Assembly: GCF_018403285.1 (NCBI RefSeq)
Contig: NZ_BOSJ01000003.1
Location: 310,001 to 374,000 of the forward strand
Length of the DNA stretch: 64,000 nucleotides
Direction: 5' to 3'
DNA from: Paenibacillus sp. J45TS6
GTDB lineage: Bacteria > Bacillota > Bacilli > Paenibacillales > Paenibacillaceae
Shown here in pieces: positions 8,508 to 17,365 of the stretch. Every line of letters starts with the position of its first letter. Within the stretch, counting starts at the first letter, position 1. The translations under genes and the position numbers were made by a program. The notes under the pieces were generated by a model. It did no database searches. It was not told where the DNA came from and saw only the letters and a program-made list of their open reading frames with translations.

Positions 8508-9428
8508 ATGAACATGGATCAACTCTTGTATATAACAGAGACAGCCAGAACAGGATCGCTCACCAAAGCATCTGAATCATGTAATGTTACGCTATCTGCG
8601 GTTAGTCAGGCGATTACGAGTCTGGAGAATGAACTGGGGTTCCCTATATTTAAAAGATCGCGAGCGGGGGCGGTCCCTACCGAAGATGGAAGACGTATTT
8701 TATCCAAAGCATATAAGGTGCTTGAAGCATTGGATGAACTGAAGCAAGAGGCTGAGGTTCAACCGGAACAGCTTACAGGTGTTATTAGAATAGCGACCAT
8801 TCCGCTTCCGACACTGATCTACACCGATGCAATTATTGATTTTAAGAAACAATTTCCCGGAGTTACGCTTGAACTATGTGAGATGAGTACGAATGATATC
8901 ATTCAGGAAATGAATGAAAGACGTTTTGATGTGGGACTGATTATATTTGAAGAAGAGCTGAGACATCAGCATAAATCCTTATTATTCGGTAAGCTGATTC
9001 AGCAAGAAATGGTCGTAGGAGTTAGCAAACGCTCTCCCCTTGCCTTACAGGGTTCGATTACCCCAGAAGAGATTTTGAAGCATCAAATTGTTTTATATAA
9101 AGATGATCTGCTGCTGAAATTTTACGAAGATCTCCAGCAGAATTATGGAAAAGGTCAACTGTTATTTTCAACGAATCAGACTTCGGTCATTTCGAAATTG
9201 GTTCGAGAAAATGTGGCAATTACGATTGGATTTGATTTGTCATTTGGTAAACATGCGCATATGTCCAGCAGTGATATTGTAGTCTTACCGCTTGCAATCC
9301 AAACTTCCGTCTCCTCTTATGTAGGATGGGTACAGCCGAACAGGAGAAACATCCCAAAGCAAGTATCTGCTTTCTTGAATCGGTTGGCAAATCAATATCG
9401 TTTTCATGAACGTAACGAAAGCTTGTAA
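8508..9428 (+). CDS. LysR-family transcriptional regulator
   Basis: 306 residues. The N-terminal winged helix (residues 1-62) has the LysR layout: a first helix with TGSLTKASE, then LSAVSQAITSLENELGFPIF, then GRRIL. A periplasmic-binding-protein-like effector domain spans about 92-295. AAAGGAGGGG precedes the ATG. It is divergent from the SDR gene, the classic arrangement for a LysR activator and its target. The inducer is unknown. Confidence 0.9.
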   Translation: MNMDQLLYITETARTGSLTKASESCNVTLSAVSQAITSLENELGFPIFKRSRAGAVPTEDGRRILSKAYKVLEALDELKQEAEVQPEQLTGVIRIATIPLPTLIYTDAIIDFKKQFPGVTLELCEMSTNDIIQEMNERRFDVGLIIFEEELRHQHKSLLFGKLIQQEMVVGVSKRSPLALQGSITPEEILKHQIVLYKDDLLLKFYEDLQQNYGKGQLLFSTNQTSVISKLVRENVAITIGFDLSFGKHAHMSSSDIVVLPLAIQTSVSSYVGWVQPNRRNIPKQVSAFLNRLANQYRFHERNESL

Positions 9429-9431
9429 AAT

Positions 9432-9471
9432 AAAAAAAGACGATAAGCAAACTAGTGTAAGCTAGTTTGTC
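9432..9471 (-). terminator. Terminator of the SEDS gene (minus strand)
   Basis: On the minus strand the stem CAAACTAG / CTAGTTTG, extended by AGAC...GTCT across a bulge, is followed by a run of seven T residues. Its core is the same as in the terminator at 28752-28796. Confidence 0.6.
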
Positions 9472-9489
9472 TACCGCCCTGAAACCACC

Positions 9490-10680
9490 CTATAAGACAG
9501 TTCTTTTATTTAGCTGCAAGCTCTCCGTGCTTGGCAACATATCATCGATTACTTCATCATTCACTTTGATACTCAGTACGACACCTATACAGAGCATATT
9601 AATGAGCAGAGAAGAACCCCCAAAGCTAAGAAAAGGCAAAGTAATCCCCGTTAAAGGCATAAGTCCGATAAACATGCCGACGTTCTCAAAAATTTGATAG
9701 ATGAACATAGCAACAATACCCACAATTAAAATAGGACCGGCTTTATTTTTACATTCAAGTGCGATATAGATGAGCCGGTATATAAGTATGAAATAGAGAA
9801 ATAACAAAAGAGATACACCTAGAAACCCAAACTCTTCCGCAGCGACGACGATAATCGAATCAGAGTAGGTATAAGGAACATAACCAGTCTGAACCATCGT
9901 CCCTTGCATATACCCCTTTCCTAATAAACCGCCAGACGCAATCGCGATTTTCGCATTTCTTGTATGGTAAGAAGCATCTTTGCCTGCTTCTTCAGGCAAA
10001 AGCCACGGATCGATTCGATCGAGCCAGTGCCCTTTTTCCGTATTAGAAAGATAGGTAGTAATTTGATCATGAAAGGTAATATATGACTTGATTCCACCGA
10101 CAGAAAGAACAGCGATGAGCAGAAGTATAATAAGTGCATGTCTGTTCTTGATGTCCCCGATCCATAGCATCCCGATTAAGATGACAAGATAGCTAAGTGC
10201 ATTTCCCATATCATTTGTTTTCATGACTAATGCAAATGGAAGAAGGGTGACAAGCGAAAGGGGGATGATATTTCTCCAGAAGGTGAGTTTCTTGTTCTGT
10301 TTCATTAAGATACCGCCAAGCGTAATGATCAGTATAATTTTAAAGACTTCGGCGGGTTGCACATTAAATAAATGAGGGATAGAGATCCAGCCCCTGGAGC
10401 CGTTGATCACCTTGCCGAAAAACGAGACATACACAAGCAGCAGTATTCCTGCTCCGTAGATATACCAATAATATTTCAATATGAGCTTGTAGTGAAACAA
10501 CGCAGTCACAAGTAAAGCCGCAAAACTAAGTAGGTAATAAATCACCATTTTCATTTCGGACCCGGCAAATTTTTCTGGGCTATATTGAATCCCGCTATGT
10601 ATTAAAAGAATGCTGGCGAGCATGAAAAAACAAAGGATCCAGATGATTGTGGAATCTATCTTTTTTAGTTTTTGCAACAT
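9490..10680 (-). CDS. FtsW/RodA/SpoVE-family (SEDS) peptidoglycan polymerase
   Basis: 396 residues with about ten membrane segments. SEDS landmarks are GSRGWI, QPAEVFKI, the conserved acidic NDMGNAL, the outer-loop SDSIIVVAAEEFG and the C-terminal PFLSFGGSSLL. SEDS proteins polymerise glycan strands from lipid II with a partner class B PBP, in elongation, division or spore cortex synthesis. No division or PBP gene adjoins, so which process it serves is open; a RodA-like role is a fair guess. AAAGGAGTG precedes the ATG. A second, unusual SEDS gene lies at 20818-22149. Confidence 0.85.
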   Translation of the reverse strand: MLQKLKKIDSTIIWILCFFMLASILLIHSGIQYSPEKFAGSEMKMVIYYLLSFAALLVTALFHYKLILKYYWYIYGAGILLLVYVSFFGKVINGSRGWISIPHLFNVQPAEVFKIILIITLGGILMKQNKKLTFWRNIIPLSLVTLLPFALVMKTNDMGNALSYLVILIGMLWIGDIKNRHALIILLLIAVLSVGGIKSYITFHDQITTYLSNTEKGHWLDRIDPWLLPEEAGKDASYHTRNAKIAIASGGLLGKGYMQGTMVQTGYVPYTYSDSIIVVAAEEFGFLGVSLLLFLYFILIYRLIYIALECKNKAGPILIVGIVAMFIYQIFENVGMFIGLMPLTGITLPFLSFGGSSLLINMLCIGVVLSIKVNDEVIDDMLPSTESLQLNKRTVL

Positions 10681-10859
10681 GTAAATGAATCACTCCTTTG
10701 TTAATTTAATGCTACATCTCACTAAATTATAGATGAATAACGTTTTATTTACCAACCCGGAAGGAGTTTTCATTCTGATTTCGAATGTTTGAAAGACAGC
10801 ACTTCGGTTTAAATGGATGGTCATTCATCCCTACTTTATACATAAGGAGAGGAAGCGTT

Positions 10860-11354
10860 ATGGAAATCGTATCTTTCGCAAGAAATAAATATCATGACCA
10901 GGCGACAGAACTATTTTTGCAGGAAAGTAAAAAGCTAAAGGAACTTCTTGCACATGCAGATATTCATCATGTAGGAAGCTCAGCAATTCCCGGCACCCTG
11001 ACGAAAGGAGATGTCGATATTCAGGTTCGAGTAAAGCAAGAAGACTTTGATGAAGCAGTTCGTGTGCTGGAATCTTTATACCCGGTCGATGAAAAAGGAG
11101 AACAAACGGCTTCTTTTCGTTCCTTTTATACAAAGGAGACAATCCTGCCATTAGGTGTTCAGTTAACCGTATGTCATACCAAACATGATGTATTTCATAA
11201 ATTCCGTGATGTATTGTTAATTAATGAAGGATACCGAGATCAATATGATGAACTGAAAGCTTCCTATGAGGGAAAAGATTTGGAGAGTTACCGAGAAGCC
11301 CAACGTCATTTTTTTGATCAGTTAAAGAAAACACCAGAATATAGAAGCATGTAA
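10860..11354 (+). CDS. GrpB family nucleotidyltransferase-like protein
   Basis: 164 residues from the ATG at 10860, which has AAGGAGAGG at the right distance; an upstream in-frame ATG at 10785 lacks one. HVGSSAIPGTLTKGDVDIQV (about residues 38-57) is the GrpB (UPF0157) hallmark, with the GS and DxD pattern of the nucleotidyltransferase fold. The family is sometimes fused to dephospho-CoA kinase; its biochemical role is poorly defined. A DinB gene follows 36 bp downstream and is probably co-transcribed. Confidence 0.8.
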   Translation: MEIVSFARNKYHDQATELFLQESKKLKELLAHADIHHVGSSAIPGTLTKGDVDIQVRVKQEDFDEAVRVLESLYPVDEKGEQTASFRSFYTKETILPLGVQLTVCHTKHDVFHKFRDVLLINEGYRDQYDELKASYEGKDLESYREAQRHFFDQLKKTPEYRSM

Positions 11355-11390
11355 TAATTGAGAATGTAGACATAGTAGGAGGACTACAAC

Positions 11391-11921
11391 ATGGTACAAT
11401 TTAATGAAATCATCCCTTACATGGACGGTGTAAGAAATCAACTGCTTGAAGTTCTAGATTCTTTTGGTCCCAATGAGAAAGAGTTAAAGGAAGTGGAGAG
11501 CGGCTGGAATGTCACGGAAATTGTAGAGCATTTGGGTAAAATAGAAGGCATGATTCAGCATCAGTTGAAACAAGCACTTGCTACTGAACCGATCATGCCT
11601 TCAGAACCATTACATGAAAAGAAAACGGATGTCATGGATATTGTTAAAGAGAGCGGTTTGATCGATAAAAAGATGGAAGCACCTGCATTAGCAAAACCAA
11701 GCGGTCAACTAAGCTATGATCAAGCGTTGGATCAACTGAATGAAATTCGAGCGGAATCGAAGAAAATAATTCATCAGCTGGCCGAAAGAAATACGAATGA
11801 TTTGAAATTTCCTCATCCGGTCGGTTTTGAATTAAATGCGAATCAGTGGGCCCATTTTATTGCCATTCATGAAATAAGACATATTGGTCAATTGCAAAGA
11901 ATTCGTAAAGCGCATCAATAA
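11391..11921 (+). CDS. DinB superfamily protein
   Basis: 176 residues forming a predicted four-helix bundle. The metal-binding histidines of the DinB/YfiT group appear as IVEHLGKIE near residue 45 and HFIAIHEIRHIGQL near residues 152-165. Members include bacillithiol S-transferases and other thiol-dependent enzymes; many are uncharacterised. AGGAGG precedes the ATG. It follows the GrpB gene closely and precedes a carboxylesterase by 62 bp. Confidence 0.82.
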   Translation: MVQFNEIIPYMDGVRNQLLEVLDSFGPNEKELKEVESGWNVTEIVEHLGKIEGMIQHQLKQALATEPIMPSEPLHEKKTDVMDIVKESGLIDKKMEAPALAKPSGQLSYDQALDQLNEIRAESKKIIHQLAERNTNDLKFPHPVGFELNANQWAHFIAIHEIRHIGQLQRIRKAHQ

Positions 11922-11983
11922 GAATTGTATATTCGTTATAGCAAACGTTTGGAGAAACGGACATCAGGAAGGAAGGATACGAG

Positions 11984-13447
11984 ATGAGAGAGTTGCAAGT
12001 AAATACAAGATATGGTGCGTTAAAGGGACAGAACATAAATGGAGTGGCTGTATGGAAGGGAATTCCTTATGCGAGACCGCCCGTGAATGAACTGCGTTTT
12101 GAAGCTCCCGAGCGGCCTGATTCCTGGGAAGGTGTCAAGGAAGCTGATCAATTTGGACCGGAGTGTATACAGCCAAGAACAGAAGGGGGATTATTTCAGA
12201 CTCCAGGATATGAGCCGAAAGAATCTGAAGACTGTCTTTATCTGAATGTGTGGGCTCCAGAACAAGTAGCGGAACAAAAGCTTCCGGTTATGGTATGGAT
12301 TCACGGAGGTGCATTCGTCAGCGGATCTGGCAGCACCTCGTTCTACGATGCAACCCAATTTGTGAAACGCGGCGAAGTTATTGTTGTCACAATGAATTAT
12401 CGACTGGGACCTTTTGGATTTATGCACTTATCACCGCTTGGTGAATCATTTATTTCGAACGCGGGACTGCTTGATCAAATTGCCGCATTGGAATGGGTGC
12501 AAGAGAATATAGATGGTTTTGGAGGAGACCCCGGCGCAGTGACTGTATTTGGTGAATCGGCAGGAAGTATGAGTATTGCTGCTCTTATGGCGATGCCAAA
12601 AGCAAAAGGGCTCTTCCAACAGGCCATTATGCAAAGCGGCGCTTCTCAGCATATACCAGCAGAACAAGCTGCCCAGGTTACAGCTGGTATGCTGCAGATG
12701 CTAGGAATCGGTTCAGACGAGGTTCACAAACTGAAAACCCTGCCTGCTGAACAAATCCTTGCTGCAGGAGAACGCTTTAAAGAGCAGACAGGTGCAGGTC
12801 TTGCCTTGTTATTCCAGCCTGTGGTGGATCAATCTACCCTTCCAAAATCACCTGTTCAAGCAATTAAAGATGGCGATGCAAGTGACGTTCGGCTCCTTAT
12901 TGGAACCAACCTTGACGAAGGAGCACTATTTATCCGTCCAGAATCAGAGATCATGAACGATGGTGATATTGTGCGAGCGATGGAAATGATGACAGGTGTA
13001 CCTAATGGGCATGAAATCGTCTCCCAGTATCCAAAGTCAACAGATGGACAGGCACAGTTAATGACAGATCTTTTCTTTTGGCGTTCCTCCGTGCAGTTCG
13101 CTGCTGCTCAGTCTAAATACGCACCGGTATTTATGTACCGCTTCGATTGGACTCTTGAAGGTCATCCGCTGTTAAATAAAGCGATCCATGCAGGTGAAAT
13201 TGCTTTTGTATTTCATAATCTGCAGTTTTTTACCTCGATGGGAATTACGCCGAATGATTCAATGCAGCAGCTTGCTTCTACTATGCAAGACGCATGGATT
13301 GCATTTGCAAAAGGAGAAGTTCCCGTCCCAGGAGGTCATGAGTGGCCTCCATACTCAATAGAACATAGAGCAACGATGATCTTTGGTACGAATATTGAAA
13401 TGATTCAAGATCCGAATCAAGAAAAAAGAATACGTTTAGGATTATGA
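11984..13447 (+). CDS. Type B carboxylesterase / para-nitrobenzyl esterase
   Basis: 487 residues, typical for the pnbA group. An alpha/beta hydrolase with oxyanion motif IHGGAFVSGSG (about residues 104-114), nucleophile elbow FGESAGS (Ser near residue 190) and catalytic histidine in HAGEIAFVF (about residue 400). No signal peptide, so it is cytosolic. It hydrolyses carboxylic esters; the natural substrate is unknown. GGAAGGA precedes the ATG, and a terminator follows closely. Confidence 0.88.
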   Translation: MRELQVNTRYGALKGQNINGVAVWKGIPYARPPVNELRFEAPERPDSWEGVKEADQFGPECIQPRTEGGLFQTPGYEPKESEDCLYLNVWAPEQVAEQKLPVMVWIHGGAFVSGSGSTSFYDATQFVKRGEVIVVTMNYRLGPFGFMHLSPLGESFISNAGLLDQIAALEWVQENIDGFGGDPGAVTVFGESAGSMSIAALMAMPKAKGLFQQAIMQSGASQHIPAEQAAQVTAGMLQMLGIGSDEVHKLKTLPAEQILAAGERFKEQTGAGLALLFQPVVDQSTLPKSPVQAIKDGDASDVRLLIGTNLDEGALFIRPESEIMNDGDIVRAMEMMTGVPNGHEIVSQYPKSTDGQAQLMTDLFFWRSSVQFAAAQSKYAPVFMYRFDWTLEGHPLLNKAIHAGEIAFVFHNLQFFTSMGITPNDSMQQLASTMQDAWIAFAKGEVPVPGGHEWPPYSIEHRATMIFGTNIEMIQDPNQEKRIRLGL

Positions 13448-13453
13448 TCTAAA

Positions 13454-13493
13454 AATAGCCCCTTGATGAGTCAATCTCATTAAGGGGTTATTT
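13454..13493 (+). terminator. Terminator of the carboxylesterase gene
   Basis: Stem AATAGCCCCTTGATGAG with CTCATTAAGGGGTTATT, one-base bulges, loop TCAAT, followed by a short T-rich tail. Confidence 0.7.
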
Positions 13494-13598
13494 ATTGTGA
13501 GTCTAGCGAAAAAAAGAGAAATCTTCTCACTATTTGGAACATTTTATCACTTATTATAGTTTTATCCCATTTCATTAGAAACTTTTTCAAGGATTAAG

Positions 13599-13614
13599 CG
13601 TCTAATAGTAGACG
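13599..13614. promoter_or_regulatory. Perfect inverted repeat upstream of the secreted PKD protein
   Basis: CGTCTA-ATAG-TAGACG lies 43 bp before the start codon, likely in the leader. It could be an operator or a small RNA hairpin; I see no T run after it. Confidence 0.35.
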
Positions 13615-13656
13615 AATTCGAAGAGAATAGAAAATAGAATCAAAAGGAGTCTAAGC

Positions 13657-15996
13657 ATGAAACTGAAGAAATTATCTATGCTGACCGTTCTAGCTTTGTC
13701 CCAAGTGGCAACAGCAGTCCCGGTGAGCGCACAGGAAGCGGCTACTTCTACTGCTCAGCAGGTCGTTGCTCAGGAAGTATACGGAGTGGAAAATGCAGCA
13801 GAAGAAGGTCAAAACGCACCGCAAACACGTGTAACGAAACAAGAAACGGAAAACAAAGTGGCAACAGAGTCAGTAGAAACAGCAACTGAAAAAGAAACAG
13901 CAACGGATTCAAAAACATCAAAAGCCGCTACGATCTCTGAAGAAAAAGAACCTGCATCATCTGCAGAACCAGCAACAGGAGTTACTAAATCAACAAACGA
14001 GACAACTGTGACGAATGAAAAAACGGATGAAGTTACAGGCGAAGTAACAGCCACACCTAATGTGAAGACAGCACCAAGCGAAGAGTCTGCGGAATCAAAA
14101 CCAGCGACTAACGCGGCTAAAACTGCAACACCAACGGATTTGGTTCTTTATTTTAACAGTACAAAAATGGAACAAGGTGGAGTCACGTACAATGCTCCTC
14201 AGCCTATGCAAGTTAAAAAAGGAGTATCCTATGTTCCGATTCGCGCTCTAGTGGACCGTGTAGGGTATAAAGTAAGCTATGATAAAAAGACGAAGGAAAC
14301 GGTCATTGTCAGCGGTGTGAATGAACTGCGGTTCAAGACAGACAGCAGCAAATACACGGTAAATGGCGTGACGAAAACGATGAAAGGTACTTCCTATCAG
14401 ACGAAAAATACGTTTATGGTTCCTCTGACTGCGATTACAGCAGCCTTGGACATTAAATATAAAGTCGATAATATAGGTAAGAAAGTCATTATGGATCTGG
14501 CAACCAAACCTGTTGCTAAGTTCACGATTCAGCCGGGTGAGATTATGGCGGGGCAAACGGAAGTTACATACAGTACAGAATCTTCTTCTCCGCAAGGGCT
14601 GTCTATTGTTGACGAGCGTTGGGAAGGAAAACAGGAAGTGTTTGCTTCTGCTGGAAAGTATGATGTTTCCTATTCTGTACAGGATTCAAATGGTACGTGG
14701 AGCGATCCTTATACAGTGACCATTGAAGTTAAACAGCCTAATCTTCCCCCAGTAGCTATGTTTACAACAGATAAAGAAGAGTACAAAATGGGTGAACTCA
14801 TTACGATCACCGATCAAAGTACGGATGACGGTAAAATTGTAAAACATGATTGGAATAACAACGCTTATGCGTTCTTTACACCAGGTCCTAAAAATATCAG
14901 CCTGACGGTAACTGACGATAGCGGACAAACCGCTACTTTCGAAAAAACCATTGTTGTAACAAGTGAGACGCTTTATTCACAAGATGAATTTAATCGCATG
15001 TTCTTGCCAGCCGGCGAAAAATTCGTATTTGATGGTTCAGCGGTTCCAACTTGGTCTAAAGTTCCGTATACATTTAGCGATGAACCAAGTACTCTGATCC
15101 GTAGTAACAGCCCGGAAACCGTGAATTCGGAAGGGATTGTATATCAAGAAACGGCAGCTGGTAACACACGCTTCATGATTCACCATGTGAACAATACAGG
15201 CAAGAATGTGAAGATGTACGTAGTTGCAACCAATACGAACTTCACAGAAGCAACGATTAAAACAGAAAACCTTGGATTTGCAGGGCCAAGCCCCATTGCG
15301 ACAGCTGCTGGGAAATCATCTGTTGAACGTTATTTTGAGTCCATGCAAGATGGAAGCAAACGTTCATCAATAACACTTGCTCCAGGCGAAAGCAAACTTG
15401 TCATGACGGAGCTAAGTAAGTCTGTCATGAAACAAGGCGGCGTAATCTCGTTGTTCTCGGACATGAGCAGTGATTATTCAATCCAATACGATGTAATCAT
15501 GATTGATGAGAAACTAGATCCATTAACTGTGCTAGAGAAACTTCCTATCCTGGATCGTGATGGCGTTCATAACCGGGGTACCTACCCTAATTCCACCCGC
15601 GTTATTCGTTATTCGGAACCGGTAGGAGCGACGTCAATGCGTCTTGCTCTCGGAGACAATCAAGATGATCCAAACCTGGCAGGTATGGACCCGATGCTCG
15701 GTGTAGAAGCTTCTAACTCAGGTAATTTTGGTGTACTATACAAAATCACACTTGACCGTGTAGCGCCAAATACACTAATCTCTTTTAATCCGCGCGGAGG
15801 AAAGTATTCTGGTTATGCAATGGTTAATGGAGATATAACAGCGATCTATTCGAAAGGTCAAGTTAGTGCTCCTAATGAGCAAGCCGTACTCTACCGCACA
15901 GGTGACTATGAGCAAAAAGTAGAAATTCTACTGACGGCAGCACCAGGAAGTAATCTTCCTGTTAACTTGCTGTTTACACAAATGCCAAAAAAATAA
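13657..15996 (+). CDS. Secreted protein with copper amine oxidase N-terminal-like and PKD-like domains
   Basis: 779 residues. A Sec signal peptide ends near VSAQEA (about residue 26). A Thr/Glu/Ala/Ser-rich, low-complexity linker spans about 30-160. A copper amine oxidase N-terminal-like domain (a common wall-associated module, not the enzyme) spans about 162-285 with YVPIRALVDRVGY. Two PKD-like beta domains follow (about 290-440). A C-terminal region of about 340 residues has no recognisable catalytic motif. It is an extracellular or wall-associated protein, perhaps adhesive or structural. AAAAGGAG precedes the ATG, and it is monocistronic. Confidence 0.75.
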   Translation: MKLKKLSMLTVLALSQVATAVPVSAQEAATSTAQQVVAQEVYGVENAAEEGQNAPQTRVTKQETENKVATESVETATEKETATDSKTSKAATISEEKEPASSAEPATGVTKSTNETTVTNEKTDEVTGEVTATPNVKTAPSEESAESKPATNAAKTATPTDLVLYFNSTKMEQGGVTYNAPQPMQVKKGVSYVPIRALVDRVGYKVSYDKKTKETVIVSGVNELRFKTDSSKYTVNGVTKTMKGTSYQTKNTFMVPLTAITAALDIKYKVDNIGKKVIMDLATKPVAKFTIQPGEIMAGQTEVTYSTESSSPQGLSIVDERWEGKQEVFASAGKYDVSYSVQDSNGTWSDPYTVTIEVKQPNLPPVAMFTTDKEEYKMGELITITDQSTDDGKIVKHDWNNNAYAFFTPGPKNISLTVTDDSGQTATFEKTIVVTSETLYSQDEFNRMFLPAGEKFVFDGSAVPTWSKVPYTFSDEPSTLIRSNSPETVNSEGIVYQETAAGNTRFMIHHVNNTGKNVKMYVVATNTNFTEATIKTENLGFAGPSPIATAAGKSSVERYFESMQDGSKRSSITLAPGESKLVMTELSKSVMKQGGVISLFSDMSSDYSIQYDVIMIDEKLDPLTVLEKLPILDRDGVHNRGTYPNSTRVIRYSEPVGATSMRLALGDNQDDPNLAGMDPMLGVEASNSGNFGVLYKITLDRVAPNTLISFNPRGGKYSGYAMVNGDITAIYSKGQVSAPNEQAVLYRTGDYEQKVEILLTAAPGSNLPVNLLFTQMPKK

Positions 15997-16010
15997 ATGC
16001 GTTGATCAGA

Positions 16011-16044
16011 GTCGTCTTCTATCCTGTATAGGAGACGGCTTTTT
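16011..16044 (+). terminator. Terminator of the PKD protein gene
   Basis: GTCGTCTTCTAT pairs with ATAGGAGACGGC around loop CCTGT, followed by five T residues. Confidence 0.88.
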
Positions 16045-16140
16045 GTTATGGAATGAATCCTGAGGAGCAGGTTAATGATATCACTGCCTTACTAATGGGT
16101 AATAGAGGTGAAATAGGTACCAGTAAATGAGGTGTAGTAC

Positions 16141-16857
16141 GTGGATGAATATGGTCTCCTCTTGATTAAACTCATTACCGCTTTTACAGCATTATGGGCA
16201 GCAACGAGATTATTAGGAAAAAGAGAAATTACACAATTGTCTCCTTTTGATTTTATATCGGCTCTCGTATTTGGAGACCTCGTAGGAGATACCATATATG
16301 ATGAAGAAGTTTCCGTATGGAAGCTTATCTTCTCTCTAGCTATATGGGCGCTGTTATCTTATGTATTTGACAAGATTATGGGATACAGTAAACCTTTGCG
16401 TGAAAAATTTGAAGGGAATCCGGACTTGTTAATCAAGAATGGTGAGATTGATATGGAAGCCATGAAGCGTAATAAAGTGGAGTTTGAAGAATTAAAAATG
16501 ATGATGAGACAACAAAATGTTTTCTCATTAAGTGAGGTTGCATATGCCGTGTATGAAACAAACGGTTCGCTCAGTATTTTGAAAAAGTCAGATTCCGATC
16601 AGTCCAGCCGAAATGACCTGGGACTGGATACGAAACCTGTTCAACTTCCTCGGACCCTTATTGTAAATAGTAAGCCAAACAGAGAAGCTCTAGCCGCAAT
16701 TCACCGGGACGAAAAATGGCTGCTTACAGAACTAGCTAAGCAAGGTTACCATACGATTGATTCTGTATTTTATGCGGAATGGACAGAGGATGGAGAAGTT
16801 CAGGTAATAGATCATTATCAAAGTGGTAATGGGAAAAAACACGAAATTTCGTTCTAG
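16141..16857 (+). CDS. DUF421 (YetF-like) membrane protein
   Basis: 238 residues starting at GTG. Three N-terminal membrane helices (about 5-75) lead into a cytosolic YetF/DUF421 domain; the helix-loop ATRLLGKREITQLSPFDFI is diagnostic. Bacillus relatives (YetF, YdfS, YrbG) are sporulation- or stress-linked membrane proteins without a firm biochemical role. A modest AGGTG site precedes the GTG. No partner gene adjoins. Confidence 0.85.
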   Translation: MDEYGLLLIKLITAFTALWAATRLLGKREITQLSPFDFISALVFGDLVGDTIYDEEVSVWKLIFSLAIWALLSYVFDKIMGYSKPLREKFEGNPDLLIKNGEIDMEAMKRNKVEFEELKMMMRQQNVFSLSEVAYAVYETNGSLSILKKSDSDQSSRNDLGLDTKPVQLPRTLIVNSKPNREALAAIHRDEKWLLTELAKQGYHTIDSVFYAEWTEDGEVQVIDHYQSGNGKKHEISF

Positions 16858-16870
16858 TACATGATAAATA

Positions 16871-16924
16871 GGAGCTTACGACCAAGATGACATGCATCTT
16901 TGATCGTAAGCTCCTTGGATTTTT
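16871..16924. terminator. Long hairpin terminator, DUF421/yjcZ convergent pair
   Basis: GGAGCTTACGAnCnAAGAT pairs with ATCTTnGnTCGTAAGCTCC (16871-16914), then a T-rich tail. It can serve both converging genes. Confidence 0.8.
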
Positions 16925-16959
16925 ATTGATTACATGATTTAATCCGTTTCATGCATCAA

Positions 16960-17076
16960 TTAGTAACTTTTAAAAGCTTTAGCGATGATAACGAGCAAAA
17001 TGAACAGAACAAGAATCGCTGCTACGTTAGATTTGTTGTTTCCATATCCTTCGTAGTTTCCATATGCTTCACTCAT
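16960..17076 (-). CDS. YjcZ-type small sporulation/membrane protein (38 aa)
   Basis: A short gene found by reading the minus strand: ATG at 17076 preceded by GGAGGGGGTGA, stop TAA at 16960-16962. The product begins MSEAYGNYEGYGNN, followed by one hydrophobic helix (VAAILVLFILLVIIA) and a short basic tail. This matches the YjcZ family of tiny Bacillota proteins associated with spores. The copy here has an Asn/Tyr/Gly-rich start and no Pro. A mother-cell-like -10 element lies upstream. Confidence 0.8.
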   Translation of the reverse strand: MSEAYGNYEGYGNNKSNVAAILVLFILLVIIAKAFKSY

Positions 17077-17104
17077 GTAGTTCACCCCCTCCTTGTTTCT
17101 AATC

Positions 17105-17114
17105 TATCTTATGC
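17105..17114 (-). promoter_or_regulatory. Candidate sigma-E/sigma-K -10 element of the yjcZ-type gene
   Basis: On the minus strand GCATAAGATA matches the GCATAnnnTA form of mother-cell sigma factors, 28 bp before the start codon. The -35 is not clear. Confidence 0.4.
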
Positions 17115-17365
17115 GTGAACCGAATCATGCGATTGCACGTTTGTCATAAGTGAGAAAGAATAGATCATTATTCCTAAGTAATTCATCTACGATAAAACAA
17201 ATCGCTGACACGTTGTAGATCTACCCCGAGTTTCATTTGAAAAGCATAAAAGATTTGAAATCGGCAAATAGTGTCGGTATTTTTTAATAATCCATGGTAG
17301 AATTTGGGGTAATACAATATTTTGCTTGTGAACCACAATTTTAAAATTGAAGGAGTGGATCATAC

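Noticed and set aside
13809-14054. A minus-strand frame in the PKD protein linker
   Set aside because: It mirrors the low-complexity Thr/Glu-rich coding sequence and has no independent support.
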